Assembly: GCA_025936015.1 (NCBI GenBank)
Contig: JAICUE010000188.1
Location: forward strand, 1 to 5,787
Origin: Gemmatimonadaceae bacterium
Lineage (GTDB): Bacteria; Gemmatimonadota; Gemmatimonadetes; Gemmatimonadales; Gemmatimonadaceae
Reading direction: 5' to 3'
Length of the DNA: 5,787 nt
Part shown: positions 1-5,253 of the stretch, piece by piece
Numbering within the stretch: position 1 is the stretch's first letter
Layout of the letters: each line of letters begins with the position of its first letter
Program-made: the position numbers and the translations under genes
The notes under the pieces: generated by a model
The model's input: only the letters and a program-made list of their open reading frames with translations
The model's database searches: none
Told to the model about the DNA's origin: nothing

Positions 1-2
1 AC

Positions 3-980
3 CTGAGCTGGCTCCCGGTACCGTTAGGCGCGCGCAGCGCGCCGCTCGATCACGGACTGGTCTATCCCGGCGGACGCCCCTTTCGCCAGGGGATGGCGGG
101 CAATCCCGAGCGCGCCGACCATCCAGTGCTCGACGGGATCGACCGCGATCGGCTGTTCCTCTGGTCCGATCCGACGCGCTGGAACGAGTCGCGCCAGGGT
201 TTCCCCGGCGTGTATCCGGTGACCGCGGGCTTCGCGCCGACGGGCGACGCGGACCTGACGAAGCTCGACGTCCTCGCCAACTATGATCACGGGCTCGAGG
301 GCCTCGCGCTCGTCGAGGAAACGTCAGGCAGCGGCCGCGTGCTCGTCTCCGCCTTCGGGCTCGCGCCGCGCGCGGGCCTCGATCCGGTCGCCGACCGCCT
401 GCTGCTGAACCTCGTCCGCTACGTCGCCGGCGACTCGCTCGCCGCGCCGCATCCATACATCGACTCGAAGATCGTCTGGGGCGACTATGGCTCGGAGCGC
501 GGCGTCGTGCCCGAGGTGTACAGCGGACTGCTGCTCAACACCGAACCGCGCGTCCCAGCCGAATTGGCGGCGGAATATCCGGTCTCGGTGAACGCCGAAG
601 GGTTCCACATCGCCGGCGGACCGGGTGGATGGAACTCGAAGCCGTCGATCCAGTACGTCGCGCATGGCCGCCGGCCGTTCGGGCCGTACGGCTACACGTT
701 AGGCGGCTCGGTGCAGCCGGGGAAGGGCACGACCGAGGGGAGCGGGCTCGTTGCATTCCGGATCCCCGCGGGACGGACGGCGCTCCTCACGACCGTCGAG
801 AATCCCGCCGACAGCGACCTCGTCATAACGGTCACCCTCGATGGTGCCGCTGTGCAACAGATCGTCCCGGCGCACGGCACCACCGTCGTGACGAATCCGA
901 TTCCATCCGGCGTCACCAGCGTAGCACTCGGCTTCCGGGGCGACCGGCGGCTGGTACTCCTCCAGACCGACTTCCAGTAG
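3..980 (+). CDS. C-terminal part of a large, possibly exported glycoside-hydrolase-associated protein (5' end outside window)
   Basis: The frame is open from the first in-frame codon at position 3 to the TAG at 978-980 (325 residues), so the ATG at 93 is probably internal and the gene starts upstream. Numbering from the first visible residue, HPVLDGI (40-46) and the block around GRVLVSAFGL and DPVADRLLLNLVRYVAG (111-143) resemble the class-I glutamine-amidotransferase-like domain found at the C-terminus of some glycoside hydrolases. There it is usually structural, and I see no Cys-His catalytic pair. VWGDYGSERG (158-167) starts a second region with GRRPFGPYGYTLGG (222-235). Residues from about 250 to the end look like a beta-sandwich, ending RRLVLLQTDFQ. 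It ends 21 bp before a uronate-catabolism operon, so a role in releasing or processing uronate-containing glycans is plausible, but that is inference. No catalytic domain is visible. The family call is tentative; the reading frame is secure. Confidence 0.55.
   Translation: MSWLPVPLGARSAPLDHGLVYPGGRPFRQGMAGNPERADHPVLDGIDRDRLFLWSDPTRWNESRQGFPGVYPVTAGFAPTGDADLTKLDVLANYDHGLEGLALVEETSGSGRVLVSAFGLAPRAGLDPVADRLLLNLVRYVAGDSLAAPHPYIDSKIVWGDYGSERGVVPEVYSGLLLNTEPRVPAELAAEYPVSVNAEGFHIAGGPGGWNSKPSIQYVAHGRRPFGPYGYTLGGSVQPGKGTTEGSGLVAFRIPAGRTALLTTVENPADSDLVITVTLDGAAVQQIVPAHGTTVVTNPIPSGVTSVALGFRGDRRLVLLQTDFQ
23..29 (+). repeat. GTTAGGC motif, copy 1
   Basis: Lies inside the partial first gene, where TTA GGC encodes Leu-Gly (PLGA). 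Flanks are CC before and G after. Confidence 0.6.
698..704 (+). repeat. GTTAGGC motif, copy 2
   Basis: In the first gene; TTA GGC encodes the Leu-Gly of YTLGGS. Preceded by C, giving CGTTAGGC. Confidence 0.6.
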
Positions 981-1001
981 CGTCTCGCTAATCTTCAGCA
1001 C

Positions 1002-1817
1002 ATGAGCTTCGCTTCCTTCGATCTGACCGGCCGCGTCGCGGTCGTCACCGGCGGCGCCGGCGTACTCGGCGGCGCGATGGCGCGCGCGCTCGCGGAATCC
1101 GGCGCGCGGATCGCCATCCTCGGACGCACCAAGTCCCGCGCCGAACAGATGGCGTCATCGCTGCGAGCGTCAGGCAGCGACGCGATGGCGCTCACCGCCG
1201 ACGTCACCAGCGAGAATGCGCTGCGCACGGCGCGCGCTGTTCTGCTCGGCGGCTGGGGACGCATCGACATCCTGATCAACGCCGCCGGCGGCAACGTCGC
1301 CAGGTCGCGCACCGACAACGTCGCGCCCTTCGGAATGCCGATCGACGCGTTCGACGAGGTGGTCAAGCTCAACCTGCACGGGAGCGTCGTCCCGAGCCTC
1401 GTCTTCGGCGAGGCGATGGCTGAACAGAAGAAGGGATGCATCATCAACGTCTCGTCGATGGCGGCGCAGATGGCGATGAGCGGAGTGTTAGGCTATTCAG
1501 TCGCGAAGGCCGGGATCGATACATTCACGAAATGGATGGCCGTCGATCTCGCCCGCCGCTTCGGCGACGGAATGCGCGTCAACGCGATCGCGCCCGGCTT
1601 CTTCATCACCGAGCAGAATCGCAACGTCCTGGTTCGCGAGGATGGGAGCTACACCGACCGGTCGAAGGCCGTGCTCGCGAAGACACCGATGGGGCGCTTC
1701 GGCAAGCCGGAGGAGATCTGCGGCGCGATTCGTTGGCTCTGCAGTGACGCCGCGTCGTTCGTCACCGGCGCGGTGATACCGATCGACGGTGGATTCAGCT
1801 CGTTCAGCGGCGTCTGA
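1002..1817 (+). CDS. uxuB: SDR-family D-mannonate oxidoreductase (fructuronate reductase, UxuB-type)
   Basis: A 271-residue cytoplasmic short-chain dehydrogenase/reductase. It probably reduces D-fructuronate to D-mannonate with NAD(P)H (or the reverse), the step before mannonate dehydratase. The Rossmann nucleotide loop is TGGAGVLGG (16-24). Valine replaces the second glycine of the classical TGxxxGxG, a variant I associate with this mannonate-oxidoreductase group. Further motifs are NAAGGN (93-98), the structural Asn124 in KLNLHG, catalytic Ser152, Tyr165 and Lys169 (YSVAK), and PIDGGF (260-265) before the terminal FSGV, which also fits the group. The length is typical of SDRs. The ATG at 1002 gives a normal SDR N-terminus (FDLTGRVAVVTGG), though no Shine-Dalgarno is visible. 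uxuA follows after 45 bp. Fold and catalytic residues are certain; the substrate rests on family resemblance and context. The E. coli enzyme named UxuB belongs to an unrelated long-chain dehydrogenase family, so the symbol follows the Bacillus/Thermotoga usage as I recall it. Confidence 0.88.
   Translation: MSFASFDLTGRVAVVTGGAGVLGGAMARALAESGARIAILGRTKSRAEQMASSLRASGSDAMALTADVTSENALRTARAVLLGGWGRIDILINAAGGNVARSRTDNVAPFGMPIDAFDEVVKLNLHGSVVPSLVFGEAMAEQKKGCIINVSSMAAQMAMSGVLGYSVAKAGIDTFTKWMAVDLARRFGDGMRVNAIAPGFFITEQNRNVLVREDGSYTDRSKAVLAKTPMGRFGKPEEICGAIRWLCSDAASFVTGAVIPIDGGFSSFSGV
1487..1493 (+). repeat. GTTAGGC motif, copy 3
   Basis: In the SDR gene; TTA GGC encodes Leu163-Gly164, directly before catalytic Tyr165. 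It is the only copy preceded by T rather than C. Confidence 0.6.
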
Positions 1818-1862
1818 TCGTCAGGCGCGCGCTTCAATCGGCAACAGCCAGCAATACCAACC

Positions 1863-2987
1863 ATGAAGCTCGGAATCGGGTTGTATCGCGGACTCCTCAG
1901 CGAGGACAATTTCCGCTTTGCCAAGCAGGCCGGTGTCTCGCATCTCGTCGTGCACCTCGTGAACTACTTCGCCGGGCGCAGCCCGGTGCTCGACAGTGGC
2001 GAGTTCAACATGGGTTGGGGGACGACCGACGCGAAGGGCAAGCTCTGGAGGTACGAGGAGCTCCGCGACATCAAGAAGAGCATCGAGGCCGCGGGATTGA
2101 AGTGGGAAGCAATCGAGAACTTCGATCCTGCGCACTGGCATGACATCCTCCTCGACGGTCCGCAAAAAAAGCAGCAGCTCGAGGACGTGAAGCAGATGAT
2201 CCGCGCCGTCGGCAAAGCTGGAATCCCGATCATGGGCTACAACTTCAGCCTCGCCGGCGTCTGGGGCTGGACACGCGGGCCGTTCGGCCGCGGCGACGCG
2301 ATCTCCGTGCGCTACGACGAGTCGAAGATCGATCCGCAGACACCGATCCCGAATGGGATGGTGTGGAACATGATCTACGACCCGAACGCTCCGAAGGGCA
2401 TGGTGCCGCGCGTCTCGCCCGAGGAGCTCTGGCAGCGCTTCGAGTGGTTCCTCTCGCAGATCATCCCGGTCGCCGAGGAGGCGGGGGTGAAGATGGCGCT
2501 GCACCCCGACGATCCGCCGGCGGATTTCCTTCGCGGCACGGCGCGTCTCGTCAACCAGCCGCACAAGTACCAGCGCGTAATCGACCTCGCGCCGAGCAAG
2601 TCGAACACGCTCGAGTTCTGCCTCGGCTCGCTGCAGGAGATGCGCGAGGGCGACGTGTACGACAGCATCGAGCATTACGGACGCCAGGGTCGAATCGCCT
2701 ACGTCCACTTCCGGAACGTGCGCGGGAAGGTGCCGCTCTACCAGGAAGTGTTCGTCGACGAGGGCGACCTCGACATGCTGCGCGCGCTGAGCATCCTCCG
2801 CGACGTCGGCTACGATGGAGTGATCATCCCCGACCACACCCCGGAGATGAGCTGCGACGCGCCCTGGCACGCGGGGATGGCCTACGCGTTAGGCTACATC
2901 CGCGCGGCGATGCAGGTGGTCGAGCGGTTCGGGACGATCCCGCCTCGCGACGAGTCGCGAGTGATGGCCGAGTCGATGATGGGATGA
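1863..2987 (+). CDS. uxuA: D-mannonate dehydratase UxuA
   Basis: A 374-residue cytoplasmic enzyme that removes water from D-mannonate to give 2-keto-3-deoxy-D-gluconate, normally with a divalent metal. It is a TIM-barrel protein of the xylose-isomerase-like superfamily. The metal ligands known from structures of this family are matched by His214 (ALHPDDPP), Cys253 (EFCLGS), His282 (VHFRNVRG) and Asp324 (PDHTP). Other family motifs are ENFDPAH (85-91), GYNFSLAGVWGW (125-136) and DEGDLDM (299-305). The length is in the family range of about 360-395. The ATG at 1863 gives MKLGIGLYRG, the expected beginning at strand 1 of the barrel; no clear Shine-Dalgarno precedes it. It lies between the predicted mannonate oxidoreductase and the KDPG aldolase, which gives strong pathway support. 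An A7 run inside codons 101-103 is described among the findings. The identification is firm. Confidence 0.96.
   Translation: MKLGIGLYRGLLSEDNFRFAKQAGVSHLVVHLVNYFAGRSPVLDSGEFNMGWGTTDAKGKLWRYEELRDIKKSIEAAGLKWEAIENFDPAHWHDILLDGPQKKQQLEDVKQMIRAVGKAGIPIMGYNFSLAGVWGWTRGPFGRGDAISVRYDESKIDPQTPIPNGMVWNMIYDPNAPKGMVPRVSPEELWQRFEWFLSQIIPVAEEAGVKMALHPDDPPADFLRGTARLVNQPHKYQRVIDLAPSKSNTLEFCLGSLQEMREGDVYDSIEHYGRQGRIAYVHFRNVRGKVPLYQEVFVDEGDLDMLRALSILRDVGYDGVIIPDHTPEMSCDAPWHAGMAYALGYIRAAMQVVERFGTIPPRDESRVMAESMMG
2888..2894 (+). repeat. GTTAGGC motif, copy 4
   Basis: In uxuA; TTA GGC encodes Leu343-Gly344 (YALGY) near the C-terminus. Confidence 0.6.
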
Positions 2988-3045
2988 CCGTATCACGCGT
3001 ATGCGCGGTGGCGCGGAGACCAGCGAAACCGTCATATTGCCTCGG

Positions 3046-3690
3046 ATGACGAACCCAGAGATTGCGTCGCTCTTCCGCGCGCTGCGCGTTGTCCCGGTGA
3101 TCGTGATCGAGGACGCGAAGCACGCCGCGCCACTCGCCGCCGCGCTGACTGATGGCGGCCTGCCCTGCGCGGAGGTGACGTTCCGGACGAAGGCAGCCGC
3201 CGATGCACTCCGCCGCATGCGCGACGCGCAGCCCGAGATGCTGCTCGGCGCCGGCACGGTGCTGACGCCGGCGCAGGTCGACACCGCCGTCGACGCGGGC
3301 GCGTCGTTCATCGTCGCCCCCGGGTTCAATCCCGCAGTCGTCGACTACTGCGCCGAGCGTGAGATGCCGGTTTTCCCCGGAATCTGCACGCCGTCCGAGA
3401 TCGAGGCCGCGCTGATGCGGGGCCTGCGCGTCGTGAAATTCTTCCCAGCGGAGCCGGCGGGAGGGCTGCCCTATCTGAAAGCGATCGCCGCGCCTTACGG
3501 CGACGTCGAGTTCATGCCGACAGGTGGGATCACTCGCGCGAATCTCGCGAGCTACCTCGCGTTTCCGCGCATCGTCGCCTGCGGCGGATCGTGGATGGCC
3601 CCCGCCGACTGGATCGCGAACGGAGATTTCGCCGCGATCCGCGCCGAGACCGAGCGGACCGTCGCCGCCGCGCAGGGAGGCGAGACGTGA
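3046..3690 (+). CDS. eda: KDPG aldolase (2-dehydro-3-deoxyphosphogluconate aldolase)
   Basis: A 214-residue class-I aldolase that cleaves 2-keto-3-deoxy-6-phosphogluconate to pyruvate and D-glyceraldehyde-3-phosphate, the last step of both the uronate and Entner-Doudoroff routes. The Schiff-base lysine is Lys131 in VVKFFPAE. The other active-site residues are Glu43 and Arg47 (AEVTFRT) and Thr71 (GAGTV), each two positions before the E. coli Eda equivalents (45, 49, 73, 133). The phosphate-binding MPTGGI is at 157-162. I chose the ATG at 3046 because it gives the usual length (about 213) and an N-terminal helix directly before VVPVIVIED. An in-frame ATG at 3001 would add 15 residues with no family resemblance. 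Neither start has a clear Shine-Dalgarno. The stop overlaps the kdgK start by 4 bp, so translation is probably coupled. The symbol kdgA would be equally valid. Confidence 0.95.
   Translation: MTNPEIASLFRALRVVPVIVIEDAKHAAPLAAALTDGGLPCAEVTFRTKAAADALRRMRDAQPEMLLGAGTVLTPAQVDTAVDAGASFIVAPGFNPAVVDYCAEREMPVFPGICTPSEIEAALMRGLRVVKFFPAEPAGGLPYLKAIAAPYGDVEFMPTGGITRANLASYLAFPRIVACGGSWMAPADWIANGDFAAIRAETERTVAAAQGGET
3674..3680 (+). promoter_or_regulatory. Shine-Dalgarno site of kdgK
   Basis: AGGGAGG lies 6 nt before the GTG at 3687, inside the last codons of the aldolase gene. It decides the GTG start and is the only strong Shine-Dalgarno I can see before any gene in the window. Confidence 0.8.
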
Positions 3691-4718
3691 GCGCGACGGG
3701 ACGCGTCGTTGGATTCGGTGAAGTCCTCCTTCGCCTCAAGTCGCCGGGCAACGAGCGGCTGCTCCAATCCCCGGTACTCGAAGCAACGTTCGGCGGCGCC
3801 GAAGCGAACGTGATCGCCTCGCTCGCCCAGTTCGGGTTGCCGACCGCCTTCACGACCGCGCTCCCCGCCAACCCGTTAGGCGACGCGGCCCTCACTGCAC
3901 TGCGCGCGTTCGGGATCGACACGAGCCGCATCGCCCGCAGTGGCGATCGCGTCGGCGTCTACTATCTCGAGGCGGGCGCCGGTCCGCGATCGTCGGGCGT
4001 TGTCTACGACCGAGCCGGTTCCGCGATGGCGACGGCCCGGCGCGAGGAATTCGACTGGCCCGCCGTCCTCGCTGGCGCGCGATGGCTGCACATCAGCGGG
4101 ATCACTCCCGCGATCAGCGCCGAGGCTGCGGCGATCACCCTCGACGCCGCCAAGGCCGCGCGCGCGGCGGGGATCACGGTTTCCTGCGACTACAACAATC
4201 GCGGCAAGCTGTGGCAGTGGGGAAAGCATCCACGCGACGTGATGCCCGACATCGTCCGCAACGTGGATATCGGCATCGCCGGCCGCGACGACTGCCAGAC
4301 GATGCTCGGCGTCGAAGCCCCCGAGACCAGGGGCGTGCCTAACGCGACGGCATACGGAGAACTCGCGGCCGCGGTGATGGAGGCGTACCCGAACCTGAAG
4401 AAGCAGGTCATCACGCTCCGGGACGGGGCGACCGCGGACTCGCAGGGGTGGGCGGCCTGCATGTACGACGGATCGCGACTGTACACGAGCCGGCGTTACC
4501 AGCTCGACGGCATCATCGACCGCGTCGGCGGCGGCGACGCATTCTCGGCGGGACTCATCTACGGGCTGCTCGCGTACAACGACGCTGCCCGGGCGCTCGA
4601 GTTCGCGACGGCGGCGTCGGCGCTGAAGCATTTCGTTCCGGGCGACGTGAACCGAGTCAGCGTCGCCGAAGTCGAGGCGCTGGTGGCGGGAGAAGGAGGG
4701 GGGCGAATCCGCCGGTAG
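3687..4718 (+). CDS. kdgK: 2-keto-3-deoxygluconate kinase KdgK (PfkB/ribokinase family)
   Basis: A 343-residue cytoplasmic sugar kinase of the PfkB family that phosphorylates KDG with ATP to KDPG, the substrate of the aldolase encoded just upstream. The N-terminal family block is FGGAEANVIASLAQFG (35-50). The C-terminal PfkB signature is DRVGGGDAFSAG (278-289), with the anion hole GGGD and catalytic-base Asp284. YDRAGSA (107-113), CDYNNRGKLW (167-176) and KHFVPGDVN (314-322) resemble 2-dehydro-3-deoxygluconokinases more than other PfkB members. The frame is open upstream to an ATG at 3591, but that would add 32 arginine-rich residues deep inside eda. The GTG at 3687 has a good Shine-Dalgarno, overlaps the eda stop as GTGA, and gives a typical GFGEVLLRL beginning. 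The glycine- and arginine-rich tail (GEGGGRIRR) ends 31 bp before the first full repeat unit of the array. Substrate assignment rests on motifs plus complete pathway context. Confidence 0.94.
   Translation: MSATGRVVGFGEVLLRLKSPGNERLLQSPVLEATFGGAEANVIASLAQFGLPTAFTTALPANPLGDAALTALRAFGIDTSRIARSGDRVGVYYLEAGAGPRSSGVVYDRAGSAMATARREEFDWPAVLAGARWLHISGITPAISAEAAAITLDAAKAARAAGITVSCDYNNRGKLWQWGKHPRDVMPDIVRNVDIGIAGRDDCQTMLGVEAPETRGVPNATAYGELAAAVMEAYPNLKKQVITLRDGATADSQGWAACMYDGSRLYTSRRYQLDGIIDRVGGGDAFSAGLIYGLLAYNDAARALEFATAASALKHFVPGDVNRVSVAEVEALVAGEGGGRIRR
3875..3881 (+). repeat. GTTAGGC motif, copy 5
   Basis: In kdgK; TTA GGC encodes Leu64-Gly65 (NPLGD), a conserved-looking turn of PfkB kinases. Confidence 0.6.
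4337..4343 (-). repeat. GTTAGGC motif, copy 6 (opposite strand)
   Basis: Reads GCCTAAC on the + strand inside kdgK, where CCT AAC encodes Pro218-Asn219. The octamer on the - strand is again CGTTAGGC. Confidence 0.55.
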
Positions 4719-4749
4719 CCGCGAGACTCCGGGGTCGGGAAGAGCGAGA

Positions 4750-4908
4750 GTCGAGAGTCGACGCTGCCTTGATAGTCGAGAGTCGACGCTGCCTTGATAG
4801 TCGAGAGTCGACGCTGCCTTGATAGTCGAGAGTCGACGCTGCATTGACAGTCGAGAGTCGAAGCTGCTGTGACAGTCGAGAGTCGGAAGACCGAGAGTCG
4901 ACACTGCC
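4750..4908 (+). repeat. Left tandem-repeat array, about 25-bp units
   Basis: A direct tandem array with a 25-bp period. Units 4750-4774, 4775-4799 and 4800-4824 are identical: they begin GTCGAGAGTCGACGCTGCC and end TTGATA. Units at 4825-4849 and 4850-4874 carry substitutions (for example TTGACA in place of TTGATA). The last two, about 4875-4888 and 4889-4908, are shortened or degenerate. A partial unit (GAGCGAGAG) precedes the array at 4743-4750. There are no unique spacers between units. Each intact unit contains the palindrome GTCGAC and two copies of GTCGA about 8 bp apart. The same unit recurs inverted at 4987-5166. Confidence 0.95.
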
Positions 4909-4986
4909 CGCTCCGCGGGGTTGTTCCGTTTGACGCCACCGCCGTTCTGACCCCCAGTGGCCGGGCGTTTTCGACCATCGGTAATT
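4909..4986. other. Unique core between the two inverted repeat arrays, with a small GC hairpin
   Basis: About 78 bp that do not follow the 25-bp unit. CCCGC at 4907-4911, at the array edge, can pair with GCGGG at 4915-4919 across a 3-nt loop. TTGTTCCGTTT follows, a weak resemblance to an intrinsic terminator that might end the uronate operon. TCGACCATCG at 4971-4980 looks like a decayed repeat half-unit, so the truly unique part may be only about 4909-4970. I find no gene, tRNA or known site in it. Confidence 0.5.
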
Positions 4987-5166
4987 TCGACTATCGACTC
5001 TCCTGCAGCATCGACTGTCGACTATCAAGGCCGTGTCGACTCTCGACTATCAGTCAGCGTCGACTCTCGACTATCAGGCAGCGTCGACTCTCGACTATCA
5101 AGGCAGCATCGACTCTCGACTATCAAGGCAGTGTCGACTCTCGACTATCAACGCAGTCGACTCTCC
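4987..5166 (-). repeat. Right tandem-repeat array, same unit in inverted orientation
   Basis: About seven units of 23-25 bp starting with TCGACTCTCGACTATC, the reverse complement of the left-array unit. Approximate units are 4987-5010 (diverged), 5011-5035, 5036-5059 (24 bp), 5060-5083 (24 bp), 5084-5108, 5109-5133 and 5134-5156, with a partial unit at 5157-5166. Variation sits mainly in the AAGGCAGCG end (for example AGTCAGCG, AGGCAGCG, AAGGCAGTG), while the TCGACTCTCGACTATC part is almost constant. No spacers are present. The array ends 10 bp before the -35 box of the next gene. Confidence 0.95.
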
Positions 5167-5176
5167 CCGTCACGCA

Positions 5177-5205
5177 TGGACAGTAGCGCCACCGCGCACT
5201 AGAAT
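5177..5205 (+). promoter_or_regulatory. Sigma70-type promoter of the S9 peptidase gene
   Basis: TGGACA at 5177-5182 (5 of 6 to TTGACA) and TAGAAT at 5200-5205 (5 of 6 to TATAAT) are separated by exactly 17 bp. Transcription would begin near 5212, giving a 5' leader of about 40 nt before the ATG at 5254. This is the only convincing promoter I see, and it separates the peptidase gene from the uronate operon. It is a pattern match only. Confidence 0.6.
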
Positions 5206-5253
5206 CGCCCCATCGACGGCTGTTCCCCACTCTCCGCCAGTTGAATCCCATCC

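Larger units (their letters stand above)
4750..5166. repeat. Composite inverted repeat made of the two arrays
   Basis: The left array and the reverse complement of the right array share the same unit, giving imperfect arms of roughly 160-180 bp around a central segment of under 80 bp. As RNA or single-stranded DNA this could form a long, slippable hairpin. It fills most of the 535-bp gap between kdgK and the peptidase gene, both on the + strand. It may act as an operon boundary or mRNA-stabilising structure, but that role is inference. Confidence 0.85.

Noticed and set aside
989..994. TAATCT as a -10 box for the SDR gene
   Set aside because: It matches the consensus poorly, has no acceptable -35 at the right distance, and is too close to the start codon.
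1821..2870. 349-residue open frame on the - strand opposite uxuA
   Set aside because: It mirrors the codon positions of a certain gene, has no recognisable domain, and has a composition typical of an antisense shadow.
2171..3049. Long -1 frame overlapping uxuA as a frameshift product
   Set aside because: The translation is an arginine- and alanine-rich shadow with no domain, and uxuA is complete in the zero frame. Only the slippery heptamer itself is kept, as a low-interest observation.
3876..4904. 342-residue open frame on the - strand running from the left array through kdgK
   Set aside because: It is antisense to a firmly identified kinase and begins in the repeat. Its arginine-rich composition is typical of a shadow frame in GC-rich DNA.
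4907..4919. Strong intrinsic terminator of the uronate operon
   Set aside because: The stem is only 5 bp and the following tract (TTGTTCCGTTT) is interrupted by G and C. It is noted as weak within the core entry rather than called as a terminator.
4750..5166. CRISPR array
   Set aside because: Units are directly adjacent with no unique spacers, the arrays are inverted relative to each other, and no cas gene is near.
4740..5170. Insertion sequence or transposon remnant
   Set aside because: No transposase fragment or target-site duplication could be identified; the inverted parts are multi-unit arrays rather than simple terminal repeats.
4869..5202. Short open frames across the right array encoding repetitive STLDYQ/VDSRLS peptides
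   Set aside because: The 25-bp unit lacks stop codons in all three frames on this strand, so open frames arise automatically. They have no start-site signals, and unit-length variation shifts the frame freely.
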